Positions 11,790-24,309 of a stretch of 64,000 nucleotides of DNA are shown one piece after another (positions within the stretch are counted from its first letter, which is position 1; each line of letters opens with the position of its first letter). A program made the translations under genes and the position numbers. The stretch is from assembly GCF_026212465.1 (NCBI RefSeq), contig NC_080050.1, positions 2,171,501-2,235,500 on the forward strand. Reading direction: 5' to 3'. The DNA is from Amaranthus tricolor. Lineage: Eukaryota; Streptophyta; Magnoliopsida; Caryophyllales; Amaranthaceae. The notes under the pieces are model-generated. The model saw only the letters and a list, made by a program, of their open reading frames with translations. It was not told where the DNA came from and searched no databases.

Positions 11790-11943
11790 ACAAATTGTTG
11801 TGAAAGACGGTCTTCCCGAGAGACACATTAGATACATGGGCTAAATAGACTAATTAATATAAATTTAAAAGAAAATAAAAATGGGAGTTTTTTTGTTTTG
11901 AGGCCGTCTCTTTAAAAGACGATCTATCACAAGAGTAATTGTT
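11790..11943. repeat. Palindromic MITE of the GACGGTCT family
   Basis: The left side TTGTTGTGAAAGACGGTCTT and the right side (reverse complement CTCTTGTGATAGATCGTCTT) form an imperfect hairpin. Related hairpins occur near 21540, 22190, 22450, 44868, 51652 and 59905. A GAGACA hexamer sits at 11820-11825. Confidence 0.6.
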
Positions 11944-11982
11944 TAAAAATTTATAAATATTACTCCTATGTTTTGAAAATTA

Positions 11983-12240
11983 CTCCTTTCGTTTTCTAAT
12001 ATTCTTCCCGTTTAGAATATTCTATTTTAGAGGGAAAAATTTAATTAAGATTTTTAAGACATATATAAATAATAAAATATATCCATATGAGATCTCGTTA
12101 GATTGGTCTTAATACATACTTTTAATATATATTTTTTATAATTTTTTATGATTCATATTTAAAGATATTAAGACTCAAAATTTACTTTGACAATTATGCA
12201 ATAAATAAATGGGAAGAAAATTTGAAAAAACCCGAGGAAG
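11983..12240. mobile_element. Stowaway-like MITE
   Basis: Begins CTCCTTTCGTTTTCTAATAT after TA (11981-11982) and ends CCCGAGGAAG before TA (12241-12242). The ends match as an imperfect inverted repeat. AT-rich, non-coding. Confidence 0.6.
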
Positions 12241-12242
12241 TA

Positions 12243-12926
12243 GTTTACAAAAGTAAGTTAAATTTACAAAGGTAAGTTCTAGACTTCTAGTCCTTTTTAT
12301 CTACAAAGTAAAAATCCTCTTTGTTCAATATTGGGGTAAAGTTGTTGATAGTATTTTTGCCTCCACCCAACCCCACAAGGCCACACTTAACCATAGTTAA
12401 ATACTAGTCCCTCTCAACTCTCTAAGTCTCATCTAACCCATCATGAGTAAGAGGAAATGACTCAATGAGTAGCAATAAAAAGGACCCAAGTGAAAGTGTT
12501 TTTGGGGATTTGGTAAGGACTAAGATGGCAAAAAATGGGGTTTAGACTTAACTACTAGTGTGATCAATAAAAAGAGAAACAAAAACATTGGCCTTTTAAG
12601 AAGAAAAAGCTTTGGAAACTACTAAGATTTGATTGAAGGTTGTTTTGTAACTGTAATAAAGGAATTATTAAGAGGGAAGACAAAAGGGTTTAATGGGGGC
12701 TTCTAAGATGTAACATCTTCTTTTTCTACAAAACCCACTAATTATGGAGTTTGTTAATTCCAATTTATTGTAATTACTCCACTTTAATTACCCTCCAATA
12801 CCATTAATCTACCCTTTTAATCAAAACCCATTTCTTTTTTACTTCAAAGCTTGGATCTTTATAACAATTTTTGGGTTAATTTTGTTTTTGGTAGTCTAAA
12901 ATTCTAAAAGACTGAAACTTTCTTCA
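12243..12926 (+). promoter_or_regulatory. Upstream region and probable 5'UTR of the ARF gene
   Basis: This stretch separates the last MITE from the ARF start codon. It contains no upstream open frame of note, and AT-rich sequence runs up to the ATG at 12927. The transcription start cannot be fixed from sequence alone. Confidence 0.4.
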
Positions 12927-15900
12927 ATGGCACAGTTTCAGAGTACACCCAGTAATGAAAAGCTAACAGGTACGTATTTTTTTTACTTTTTTCTGCCATT
13001 TTCTGCAATTTGTAGCCATAATTCTGCTAAATCTTTGATACCCAGATGTTATTTTGATGTTTTTTTTATATAATTCTGGCTTTTTTAAGTTAATTAAATT
13101 TTATTTTCATTTTGAAAAATTGAAAAAATTGATGGATAGGTGGAGCAAGTGATGAACTGTATGCAGAGCTATGGAGGGCATGTGCAGGGCCTTTGGTGGA
13201 TGTTCCACAATTAGGAGAAAAGGTTTTTTACTTTCCACAGGGTCACATGGAACAAGTACTCTTTTTTTTTAATCCCCATTATTTTTTCTGAACCTTTGTT
13301 TTAGTATAACTTTTACTTTTTTCTTGCATTAATTTTTGACATAATATTTTTTTAGTTTTTTGAAATTTTTTAATTAATTTTTTGGGAATTTTTTGTTGTA
13401 TGATTATAGTTGCAAGCAACAACAAATCAAGAATTGAATCAACAAATTCCACCCTTCAATTTGCCTTCAAAAATATTTTGTCAAGTTGTGAACATTCAAC
13501 TAAAGGTAATTTTTCCTTTATTTTTTGCCCTATTTGGAGTTGAAAATTTTAGTTGTAGACAAATTTGTTTGTTGGTATGAGACAATAGACATTTGATATT
13601 GGTGGTTGGTCTTTTATAGTCATTGTTTTTTCTTTGTTTAATTTGGTTTTTTAGGCTGAGGCAGAAACAGATGAAGTATATGCACAAATAATATTAGTTC
13701 CTGAAAAAGATGTAAGATTGTTGTTTAAGGGTTGTTTTTATTTGAATTGTGTAATATGGTGCAATAAATAATTTAATTTTTATGATAATTAAGTTATTTG
13801 TTGAAGATGGGTTGTTTGTATTTGAAATGTAGCAAAATAACTTTAAAAGCTGTGATTCATGTTTACCTGAGCCTCAAAGACCAAAGGTTCATTCATTCTG
13901 TAAGATTTTAACTGCTTCCGATACGAGCACTCATGGTGGATTCTCGGTCCTTCGAAAGCACGCCAACGAGTGTTTGCCGCCTTTGGTAATTTATACATCA
14001 ACGCTTTGTATTTTTCAGGTTTAACTCGTGTCACATGATTCGTAAATTTCCTTGGAAATTGAAAAAGTGAATTATTGTCAGTTTTTGGCTATTCTTGGGC
14101 AGATTTGAGCGAATCACGAATTTAAAAAGCGAATTTGCTAGCGAATCATGTTACACTGGGTTTAACTATGAGTTTTCCTAATTTTGCTTTAAATTCGGTT
14201 TTATCAAGGATATGAACCAGCCAACTCCGACCCAAGAACTTGTTGCCTCGGACCTTCATGGGTATGAGTGGCATTTCAAACATATATTTAGAGGTACTAA
14301 CTAGAAATATTATATTTAGTGTATGCCCGAATACTCGATAGTATGTTTTGTATCGACTATTTAGACTATGTAGTACGATACTCAATTACATAAAACTCGA
14401 AGCTTGTTTTTTGAGGACTAGTTTAGTGATTTGTGTCTTTTCTACGTAATTTCACAGGTCAGCCTCGTAGACATTTGCTTACAACGGGGTGGAGTACATT
14501 TGTTACTTCTAAACGTTTAGTTGCCGGAGATGCATTTGTTTTCCTAAGGTATTGGGGGAGGGGTTCGATTTTGCTTAAATTACTAGTGGGACTGAGGTGT
14601 ATTTCTTTGTGACAGCTAAATGCTCGTCACTTACTGTATATCATGTAGAGGTGATAACGGAGACTTGAAAGTCGGTGTAAGGCGGCTTGTTCGTCAACAA
14701 AGCCCTATGCCTCCGTCTGTCATTTCGAGCCAGAGTATGCATCTCGGGGTTCTTGCAACTGCACACCATGCTGTCAAAACGCATACTGTGTTCACTGTTT
14801 ACTATAAGCCGAGGTTGGATGATCTATCTTTAGGTGAAAATTTTGATTGTGTTGAAGTCTTGTAAATTTTTAGCTCTAATTTTCATCGTGCGTTCCGTAG
14901 GTCAAGCCAGTTCATTGTCGGAGTTAAGAAGTTCCTCGAGGCTATGGATCATAGATTCTCGATTGGCATGCGTTTCAACATGAGATTTGAGGGAGACGAC
15001 ACACCCGACAGAAGGTATACTTTGTTCGTTGTTTCGTAGATTATCGTTGACCTTACTTTGATCTCACGACATCTACAAATATATATCTTGCTTAGGTTTA
15101 CTGGTACCATTGTCGGGATTGAAGATGTCTCACCTCAGTGGTCGGGTTCTAAATGGCGCTCACTAAAGGTTGAATATAAAATGACTGACGATTAGATATT
15201 GAGCCACAAAATTTTCCTTTTTTTGAAGCTTGTTCTGTTAATATCGTCTTTAGGTTCAATGGGATGAAGCTGTTTCATTTCAAAGGCCCGACAAGGTTTC
15301 TCCATGGGAGATAGAACCCTTTGTTGCTTCGATTCCTATCAATCGTACTCTGCCACCTATGGCAAAAACCAAGAGATCACGACCTAGTGATATCTCGATT
15401 CCCGGTGAGAATGCCGAATTATGTTGATTAAATACAATGTATTTAATAGTACTTTTAGTGAAGTGATTTTGTTGTATGATTTAATTCGTTTGAACTGTAG
15501 AAACCGTTGGTGGGTCTGGTGCATCGAATTTTTGGTTCGGATCATCCCGTACTCCTGATTTTAACAGTATCGGGAACAAGCAAGACGGGATTTGGACTGC
15601 TCACGGAAGAAATCAAATGAGGTTCTTTACCGACAACAAAGATGATAACAAAGCCTCTCCTGTTCAGTCATGTTTAACACCTTCTGGCTATTCGTGTGTT
15701 ACGATTTCAAGGCTTGATGCCGATCACAAAGAGCTAGTGAATGATAGTGGAAAATCAACTGGTAGTTGTCGGTTGTTTGGAATTGAGCTGAGAAACAGCG
15801 CATACGTAGCTCCGACCCTGGAGAAGGTAAGTGACTGCCCTGAAAACTTGTCGACTGTGGAAAAAAAACAGGAAATAGAAACAGGAAAGACCAATGAGAT

Positions 15901-16550
15901 TCAGAATTCTGTAGTCGTGGAACCGAGTCAAGTCATCATTGATTTGGCTCAAAAGGAAGCACAAACTAAGCAATACTCTCAACCTTCCGCTAGGAGTCGC
16001 ACTAAGGTATAAATTGTATTCATTCGCCTTTTTCGTTTAAATATAAAGACGTCATTTAATAGAGAACAGGAGGTTGTAGAATGCTCCTGACCATATGTCA
16101 TGTTTGCTTGTAATAATTGGGAAGGTACACATGCAAGGTGTTGCGGTTGGTCGTGCTGTAGATTTGACAATATTGGAGGGATATGGTGAACTAATTGATG
16201 AGCTAGAAAGAATGTTCGATATTAAGGGGGAACTTCAAACCCGAGATAAGTGGGCTGTTGTTTTCACTGATGATGAAGGTGATATGATGCTCGTAGGCGA
16301 TGATCCTTGGCAGTAAGTTATTTCCAAAAATTTTCTTTCGGATTTTGGTGATTTAGGATTCATAAGTCGACGAATTTTAATTGTTCTTTTCATATATTTT
16401 TTATTTAGGGAGTTTTGTACTATGGTTAGAAAAATCTTCATCTACACTAGCGAAGAAGTGAAGAAAATGAGTAGCAAAAATAGGGTTTCTTCACCGGTAA
16501 CCGATGACGAAACTGTTCTAAGCCTAGGATCCGAGCAGAAGTCTGACTGA
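12927..16550 (+). CDS. ARF11: Auxin response factor, class B (ARF9/ARF11/ARF18 type), 659 aa
   Basis: Nuclear transcription factor binding TGTCTC-type auxin elements. Fourteen exons join in frame: 12927-12969, 13140-13255, 13410-13505, 13655-13711, 13833-13985, 14209-14293, 14458-14548, 14649-14813, 14901-15014, 15096-15168, 15254-15404, 15501-16006, 16125-16312, 16409-16550. All introns are GT/AG. The B3 DNA-binding domain spans about residues 123-215, with [10 protein letters not shown] (His138-Gly139) and GQPRRH (184-189), matching DNA-contacting residues known in ARF1. An ARF dimerisation/ancillary region follows to about 355 and a KTKRSRP basic stretch lies at 369-375. RLFGI at 472-476 resembles the RLFG repression motif of class-B ARFs, so a repressor is expected. 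The C-terminal PB1 domain (about 551-635) keeps the leading Lys (TKVHMQG) and the acidic [12 protein letters not shown]. The PB1 sequence is closest, from memory, to ARF9/11/18; the symbol rests on synteny. Length is normal. Confidence 0.95.
14027..14158. mobile_element. MULE-like MITE in ARF intron 5 (132 bp)
   Basis: The ends are CGTGTCACATGATTCG and, in reverse complement, CAGTGTAACATGATTCGC. A perfect 9-bp duplication GGTTTAACT flanks it at 14018-14026 and 14159-14167. It lies in the intron 13986-14208, about 40 bp from either splice site, and does not disturb the exons. Same family as 48361-48507 and the array at 49837. Confidence 0.85.
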
Positions 16551-19500
16551 TCGATGGCATATGGTTAGGTAATAATGTCTTCATTTTGAAGAGGCTAGGT
16601 CTTGGATTGTGATGGAAACCCGTAAACAGGGTTTTTGATTAGTCGGTGCTAAAATTGTCTATAACTTGTCGATTTCTCCCTTTTGGTGTGCGATTTGGTT
16701 TGCTAGCTTGTAATATAAATTTGGTTGAATACTTGATTGTGGTTTGGACTTTGAACAATTTGATGAGTTTAGAACTTCGATTCGAACGGTGTTTCATCTA
16801 ACTTTTACCTAAATCAACATCTATCGAAATCGTAATTATTTTGTGGTAAACATTCTTAAAGTAAGTATTCATCATTATCAACCCAATATTCTGCTCGAAG
16901 ATAGGGTTTGGGTGAGGGAAGGTGATCTAATGTAAGTACTATGATTATACTCTTTTGGTAGAATTATTACACATGATGTTTTCCATGCTAAGTGTTGTGA
17001 TGTATTTTTAAGAGTATATTCAATGTAAGGTGTGCTTTGAGTGCTTGGAAATTTTAGTGTCAATTGACATGGAATGCTTATAGCCAATAATGTTGGAAAA
17101 GTTTTGTCTTATATATGGGGTTAAGAAGGTCTTTTTCCTTGGAAATTGGCTAAGTTATTATTATAGGAGAAAAGAAAAATGTGTACTCTTAGATTTGGGA
17201 AATAGCTTAGAATTGGGAAATCCAAGTTGATCGTGACATTCAAGATACTAAAGTTTAGTATTCTTTGTAGGTAATCATAGAAAGTTTGGGAAAGAAGAAA
17301 TTTTCATGAATCATGGATTCAATTGTTCTAGAGTTTTCTTTTTGACTAAGCCCAAGAATTTTCTATATGTATAGATTTTAAAAATAGATTACGTACTTTT
17401 ATAACGGATTTTAACTTTGACCAAACTAATGTGAACCCAAGACTTAATTTAAGATCTGATTCGACTCAATAATCCGAATCAACAACTCTACTCATGCTGG
17501 TTAAAGTGAATTAAGAAATTAATCTTTGTACTTGGTAGGGTGATTCATTATTGTCTTTTGTCTTTTCCAATATGCTTGCAATTTTGTTTGCTATTAAAAA
17601 TAATATATTCTCATAATATTTTTTTTTAATTTTATGTAAAAAACTTTACATGAACATAGATTATATTATTTGCTTTAGATACTAAACTTTTCTCTCTAAT
17701 ATAAAGAATATGCAGCACAATAAATGAAACAATTTAATATTAAGTATATAATAATTTAACATTTGAATATATAACATAATTTGTAATATAAACATTTAGC
17801 TTAATTCCTTAATATGATATAAGAGTCAACGTAACATGTGATTATGGGTTTGAATGTCATCCATCCTTTATACAAAGGTAAAATATTTAGCATCATGTAC
17901 GATTATACGAGGACATATATTGAATTTAAACTTCTATTTTAAAAGACTCTTGTGTTAAAAGGCGTGTTTGGATAATTAATACTTTGTGGGAGTTGGTTCC
18001 TAACAATAAGTGGAATGGATTGTGTAAAAGACATTAACAATATGGCTGATCGGATATTTGGGAAGATTTCCACAAAATTAGCGACATGTTGGTATGAAGT
18101 TCAAATTTGGAGAAAGCCATGAGATTAGATGTGTTCCTTTGATTCTGATATGATAGACTATTAGAACTTGGATAACTGAATAAGTATTAAATTTATTGTA
18201 ATTAAATTTTGATTACTGATATTAAGTGATGAAAATGATAATGAAAATTTATCGTAATTTTGATATGACATCGATCGACAATATGAGCTGGTTATAAAAA
18301 ATTGTAAATAAATAATAATTTTAAGATTGAAGTTTTATTCTGAATTATTTTCATTATCATCAATTAATATCAATGATTAAACATGTCTAAGTCCACGGTA
18401 GTTTAAGATTGAAGTATTTATATTGTTCGTTTATTTTGATTTAATAGTTATTTGTCTAATAATATCTTTTCAATTTCAACAAAAAAATGTGAATACTTCT
18501 ATATCTTTTTGGACCAAAGGAGTACTTGTTATGATGGGGACATTTTGATGTAATAGAGTCTTGGAACTTACTACTATAAGTTATTACTTCAGCTGTTCCG
18601 TTTAGTCGCTACATTGGCATGGACACGCAAATTAAGAAAAGTGATTGACCTATACTGTAGCCGATTATTTACTTTATAAAGTATAGTATTTTATTATTGT
18701 TAATTGAAAAAAAAAAAGAAAAAATAGGTTGTTAAGTTACTTTATAGAGTATAGTATAGTATTTTATTATAGAGTACAGAGTATAGAGTAGGATGATAAT
18801 ATGATGATAGGTTCATGTTAATAATATGAAACATGGGAGTAATAGTAAAATATAGAAGGTTCATGTTAATAAAATGATTAGTTATGAATTGATGATAGGC
18901 GAGTATAAAGAAATCAATAAATTCTTTGGGATGATAAAAGTTTTAATGTCAATTTAAAAAAAAAAAAAAAAACTCTTTTTTTAAGTATATTTATTAAAAC
19001 TTAAACCCTTTACTTTTAGTAAATTAAACTTAAACAACCGGTCTTTTGGAGAAATGTTACTCATATCCAACCGATTAAAATTTAATGCATACTATTCTAT
19101 TTTTTTTCTTTATGAACAATTTAATTAGAGATAGTCTCTCAAAAAGACCAATTTCTCATAAGAATTTGTGAAACTTAAAATATCTACTCTATGTTATATT
19201 AGTGTTTTTTTTTTTTTAATTTTTTTTTTTTAAATTTTGAGGCCCTTTAACTTGAAAGCCCTAGGTGTGCCATTAAACATTTGAAACACCTTAAAAACCG
19301 CCCCTGCCACAGAAGATCAACCCCATTCAATGTCATTATAACAAGCAGTGAGCGATGCTACAAAGTTGGAACTTGGAAGAATAACTCCTCAAAGTAAAAT
19401 TTGTTGGTATATTCGTAATTTATATTGTATTGTTTAAGGGTCGATTAAATATAAAAAAAATTAAGTAAAATTTAATGGTGAAACAAATGATTAAGCACAT

Positions 19501-20716
19501 GTTGAAGGTTAAAAACCAGGAATCTTAATTAATATTTAGGGTAGGCTATCTGCTATCATATCACCTCATTACCAAAGCATTGTTATCTATACCTAAAACA
19601 AACTAAACTTTACAAAATAAAGATATAAACCAAAATTAGGGAACCCAAAGTGTGACTTTCCGTTGAAGTATATGAAGCCAACGCATCAAATAAAATCTTC
19701 AAGTCATTTTCTTATATGATTCACACATGTACACCACAATTTCATACAACTAACATATCTACACATTTAAATTATTTTTTTTTAAACTCGTAATACTTTT
19801 CTTCCAAAAAGATATTTTTCTGTCTTATCTTATTTGCCTAATTTTCCATTTTAATCTGCCGCGATGAATATGACCAATTTTTACTTTTTACTCTCTAAAT
19901 TACTTCGGCTAAATACACCTCAAAGTGAGTGTTTTTGTATTTAGAATGTCAATTTTACATTTAAATTGATATTTCAAACTTTAAACAACTTAAAGTCAGT
20001 ATTTTTAAGTTAAAGTATATTTTTTTAATTTATAAGCTGTCGTTGTGAGAGATTGTCTTTCGGTAACATGACCTCAAACAAGGAGCTCATATTATCATAT
20101 TTGTAAAAATTGAACTATTTAAGTCATGCATGAGGTTTATCTCATAATGAGATTATGCCTCTTACAATAATTTGTGTTCAGCCAATTTAATTGAATTCTT
20201 TAATTGAATTTAAAATTATTTTAAGATGAAGCCGTCTTAAATGAAAATATGTGCTTGGACTTTGGACAGAGGTTAATGGTGGTCTTTAAATGGGCCTTCC
20301 AGATCCACTGGATTTGGACCGTATAAGAAAATAGAAAGGAAATTGTATAAGAAAGGGAATTGTATACATGCTTTATTACAAGCAAGTGATGTATAAGATT
20401 TTGACTTTTCTTTTAAGAGAGCTAGTATTTTAGCTAAATTGAACAACTAATAATCCTACTTTTAAAAACAAACCCTATTTCTTTAAGTAATTGATTTCGC
20501 TATAATATGATTGTGGTAACGTCTGATTTTTCTTGATTATAGTTAAAATTAGTAAATGAAATAAATGTGTAGATAAATAAAAAATAAGATTGAATTTTCA
20601 AATTGCATATGACGTTATAAATAAAGTGAGGTTATTAACAATAAATTTAAAAATGTAGCAAAATGAATAAGACAACTAAAATAAAAATATTTGACTTAAT
20701 TTTGGAACGAGGATTC
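16551..20716. other. ARF 3'UTR, then repeat-poor intergenic DNA
   Basis: The first 200 bp or so are probably the ARF 3'UTR. Beyond that no exon, RNA gene or clear terminal repeat was recognised. A dispersed fragment at about 17812-17900 resembles 3305-3540 and 55460-55730. Poly-A/T runs are frequent (e.g. 18956-18971, 19206-19231). A degenerate hairpin of the GACGGTCT type may lie near 20040-20180. Confidence 0.45.
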
Positions 20717-21067
20717 AAATATTCAACACATCAACTTTTATCCATAGTTTTGCTCATGAGTACAATTATATACTTCGATATAATTACTGTTGGGATGGTT
20801 TATCCCACATCGATAAATTAAAAAATGATGTGCATACTTTATAAACTATTAAAGACCTTCTTCTCATTTTCATTTGGTTTTGGAATGGTATACACTCCTT
20901 AGCTTGTGAAGTGTGTGTGCCTCGTGCTTTTCTCGATAATTGCTAGCATTCATAATAAGTCCATCCTAATTTAACAATTGTTTTGCTCTGGAGTACAACT
21001 ATTCAACATATCAACTTTTATCCATAGTTTTGCTCATGAATACAATTAAATACTTCGATATAATCAC
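20717..21067. repeat. 70-bp direct repeats flanking an LTR-like insertion
   Basis: The sequence around CAACTTTTATCCATAGTTTT ending ACTTCGATATAAT occurs at about 20717-20785 and again at about 21000-21066 with few differences. Between the copies, from 20787, is TGTTGGGATGGTTTATCCCA followed by CATCGATAAATTAAAAAATG. This start (TGTTGGGA...TCCCACATCG) is common in plant LTR or TRIM remnants. The duplicated flanks are much longer than a target duplication, so a local segmental duplication is also needed. Confidence 0.5.
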
Positions 21068-21428
21068 ATCTACACATTTATCTTTTTTTTCCTATTATCC
21101 TCATAATTTTAGTAACTTATTCTTATTTTATAAAGTAGGGAAAGACAATTATCGTAAAGAGAGTACAAAACAAAATCAGTGTTCACCGAGTCTTGTACTC
21201 ACTATTTAGCGTACAACTAAATTTTAAAAAAGTTTCTCCAATTTGTTTATTTGAAAATATATTGCCTAAATTTGTTTATTTTATATCTTGTACTCACTAT
21301 TTAGCGTATAAGTTCAATTTATATTGCCTAAATTGCTTATTTGAAAATATATTTATTCATTTACTCTCATCCACACATTTTACTCTTAAGATATATCCAC
21401 ACATTTAATTTTCTCTCTTCATTTGATA

Positions 21429-21503
21429 TCAACTCTTATTAAAAATATAATTATCAACTCTTATTAAAAATATAATTATCAACTCTTATTAAAAATATAA
21501 TTT
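21429..21503. repeat. Three tandem copies of a 25-bp unit
   Basis: TCAACTCTTATTAAAAATAT plus AATTA is repeated perfectly at 21429, 21454 and 21479. Confidence 0.9.
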
Positions 21504-21539
21504 ACACATTGTGGCAAATCGACAACGAAAAGAGCAATC

Positions 21540-22490
21540 ACAAATTTTAAAATGAGACGGTCTTACGCTGAGACCATTATTATTAACTTGATTCATGTAT
21601 ACTTAATGCACATCTCATCATTAAACGGTCTCAATAGTAATATATTGGGAGTTGGGATAAACAATATATTTGTGATAAATGATTGTCATAAATATTAAAT
21701 GGTCCAACCTTTTGGAGTTTGGTGTATGGGCTAAATAGTTTAATTAATAATAATTTATTATAAATATTAAATGGCCCAACCTTTTGATTCAAGTATAAGA
21801 TAGCTCTTATTCATTCTACGAGGCCACTTTCCCAAGTATAAATTTCTTATTTTGAGATCGTCTTACAAAAAAATACTCAAAATAATATCTTACAGAATTA
21901 ACAAAATGATTATATATCTCTGCCTAATTGAATTTTGCAATAATTTTTGAAGTTGGTTCTTTTGATATGTTTGCTATGTTTTTATTATGAAATATGAATT
22001 CTTATTATCCATCTTTATTTCATCTAAAACCTTTATCTCTCTTTTCATCTCAACTATTTATTTCATCAATTGATAACTTATGAATTGAAAAACAAAAACA
22101 AATACAAAGAAAACAATGAAAACTAATAATCTCTCTTATTCTAGTGAAATATGTCTTTTTATTTGGCATACTTCTCTATACAATATTTCGGAGTTGGTGA
22201 GAGATTATCTCTCAATGAGAAGATCTCAAACTAGAATATATGTATTACGTGGGCTAAAACCCAAATATAATGTGTGTCTCTAGATGAGACCGTATTATAC
22301 AACCATTTGTGAACCTAAATATCACTAATGGTGCTTTGGTAAAAATTATCAAAGTTGATATTAATAAAAATAACATTGAGACAAATCAAACAAGATTTTA
22401 TTTGAAGATGTTTTAACTAATTATAAATTAAAAAAAAATAAACAGCAAATCTCGTATGAGACGGCTGCATACGTGAGACCACTCACAGAT
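21540..22490. repeat. Cluster of GAGACGGTCT-type palindromic repeats
   Basis: Degenerate hairpin elements appear at about 21540-21645 (ATGAGACGGTCTTACGCTGA ... AAACGGTCTC), 22190-22315 (GAGAGATTATCTCTCAATGA ... GATGAGACCGT) and 22445-22490 (ATGAGACGGCTGCATACGTG). They resemble 11790-11943 and 51652-51866. No gene is present. Confidence 0.5.
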
Positions 22491-22870
22491 CCAACCCATA
22501 ATTTTGAAGTTGCCATTTTAAAGCTTGAATTTGACATTTTGGACCTTGAAATAGTCACTTTTGGACCTTGAAATAGTCACTTTAAGTCTTGACAAACTTT
22601 AGACCATTGAAATATACATTCTAAGTCTTAAAATGAATATTTTACAGTTAGAGTAAGTAAGTAAAATATAAAATTAAGGGTTAGAGTAGGGGCTTTAACA
22701 GTTAGAATTGACATTTTAAGCGGTGGAATGGGTGTTTTAAGGTTTAAATTTAATAGCAAAAAAATTAAATTAAGCCTCTGAAGAAAGATTGAGGCTTGAA
22801 GTAGGAGTTTTAAGTGTTAGATTTAACTTTTAAAGTCTTGAAATAGGTGTTTTAAAGCTTAAATTCGACA
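22491..22870. repeat. Degenerate short repeats built on TTTTAAGTCTTGAAAT
   Basis: Variants of TTTTAAGTCTTGAAAT occur many times in one orientation. One 23-bp unit (TTTTGGACCTTGAAATAGTC plus ACT) is tandemly duplicated at about 22536-22580. It looks like an old minisatellite. Confidence 0.45.
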
Positions 22871-23820
22871 ACTATAAAATTTTATTGATCGCACGCGTGC
22901 ATACAAGTTTTTATGAAAAATAAAAACTAAAAATAATTGAAATGACAAAAAATAAATGAGACCCATGAGAATCAAAGACAAGTACACAACAATATAATTT
23001 ACTAGTAGTAGACGAGACAATGCAATCAGTGAATCATCTAATCAAATAAATAGACAAAATGAAATGAATTGGAACAATCAGGAACCGACCTACCGAAATC
23101 AGTAAGGCCAGGGTGATGCGTTACTCTGTGGATGGACTTCAAGCATACGTAAATCATACTATAAATATACTTCATGTTATCTAAACTTTTATCATCAATC
23201 ATTTACAACATGCTATTAAAATTTTCAGCTTGTACTTATGACTTACATATATATTTTTCATAGTGGACCCCAAAAATTATAAATTTTTATTAGTGTATTG
23301 ACAAACGTACAAAAAACATTGAAATATTTAAAATTAAAAAGAGAAAGTAGTTCGCTAAAAATAATTTTGAAAGTTGGTTGTGTTGCCTGGACCCGGTCAA
23401 TCCCCCATGTGGCCTCACCACCGAATTCGATCCTAATGATAGCTAGCATGAACGACGTGCCAACATGCGTAATGCCATTAAAAATTTTTGTTGATTTATT
23501 TTGATTCATGCCAAACTATATATCTCCAGAATCAAAAATTTTGATATTTTAATGATAGTTTTAATTGAGGTTAGAGTTGTTTGAATGTAGTGTTTTAGAA
23601 ACTCAATATTCGATCGTGACTTGAAATAAGTTATCGATGAAAGGAGAGTGTTGAGTAAGTGAACGCAGCAACATGCACGCCATGCCTACATTTCCATGAC
23701 TTGATCTTCTTTTGTACATTTCTTGTTTTTATTATGCTTACAATTCACTGTTGTCCTTTAGAGCGTATAATGGTCATCGAAAATTATAATTAATTAAAAT
23801 AAATAATTAATTTGAATAAT
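22871..23820. other. Intergenic DNA, no gene recognised
   Basis: A slightly GC-richer part at 23360-23500 has 60-80-codon open frames on both strands, but neither resembles a family I know and neither has splice or domain support. Confidence 0.45.
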
Positions 23821-23823
23821 TAA

Positions 23824-24300
23824 TTTGAGAATATCCCAAGGTTGTAAAGTTTATGTTTTGAGCAAAAGTAGTTTCACGAATCGTGAAACAACTCGCGGCT
23901 CGCGAGAAAGGAAGGAAAAACTACTGTTTTGTGGAAACAGCAGGTCGCGGCCCGCGAGTTTCGCACCGTTTTGCGGATTCTTCTTTGCAAAGTTAGTTTA
24001 TCCGTTTCTTAGTTATAACGTAACTACCAACGGTTAAATATGGTTATATTAACCAGATATATTGGGATGGTTTGGTTCAAAGACGACATTAGTTCGTGAG
24101 TCAATCTTGTGTTTCATAGAGTAACATGTTGCTTCGTGAAAAGGTGTAAGTTATTCTATAAATATAGAAGGCTTGTGTGATTATATTGGAGATGCAATTT
24201 CTGATTTCTTTTCTTCTCGAGCACTTTACATAGAGAACTTGCAATCCTCGATTGTAATTTTTCGTATCATCTTCCATTTAACTTACAAAGGTTTAATTCA
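23824..24300 (+). mobile_element. LTR-like sequence with GC-rich palindromes
   Basis: It contains nested palindromes: TTTCACGAATCGTGAAA, CTCGCGGCTCGCGAG and CGCGGCCCGCG. A TATA-like CTATAAATATAG follows at about 24155, with about 120 bp of leader-like sequence. This arrangement fits a plant retrotransposon LTR (U3-TATA-R). Boundaries, target duplication and internal region were not found. Confidence 0.45.
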
Positions 24301-24309
24301 AGATGCTCT

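Noticed and set aside
14620..14865. Separate 81-codon gene inside the ARF locus
   Set aside because: Its middle is ARF exon 8; both ends of the frame are intron sequence.
23258..23509. Opposed 83- and 68-codon frames
   Set aside because: Mirror frames on both strands without domain, splice or codon evidence.
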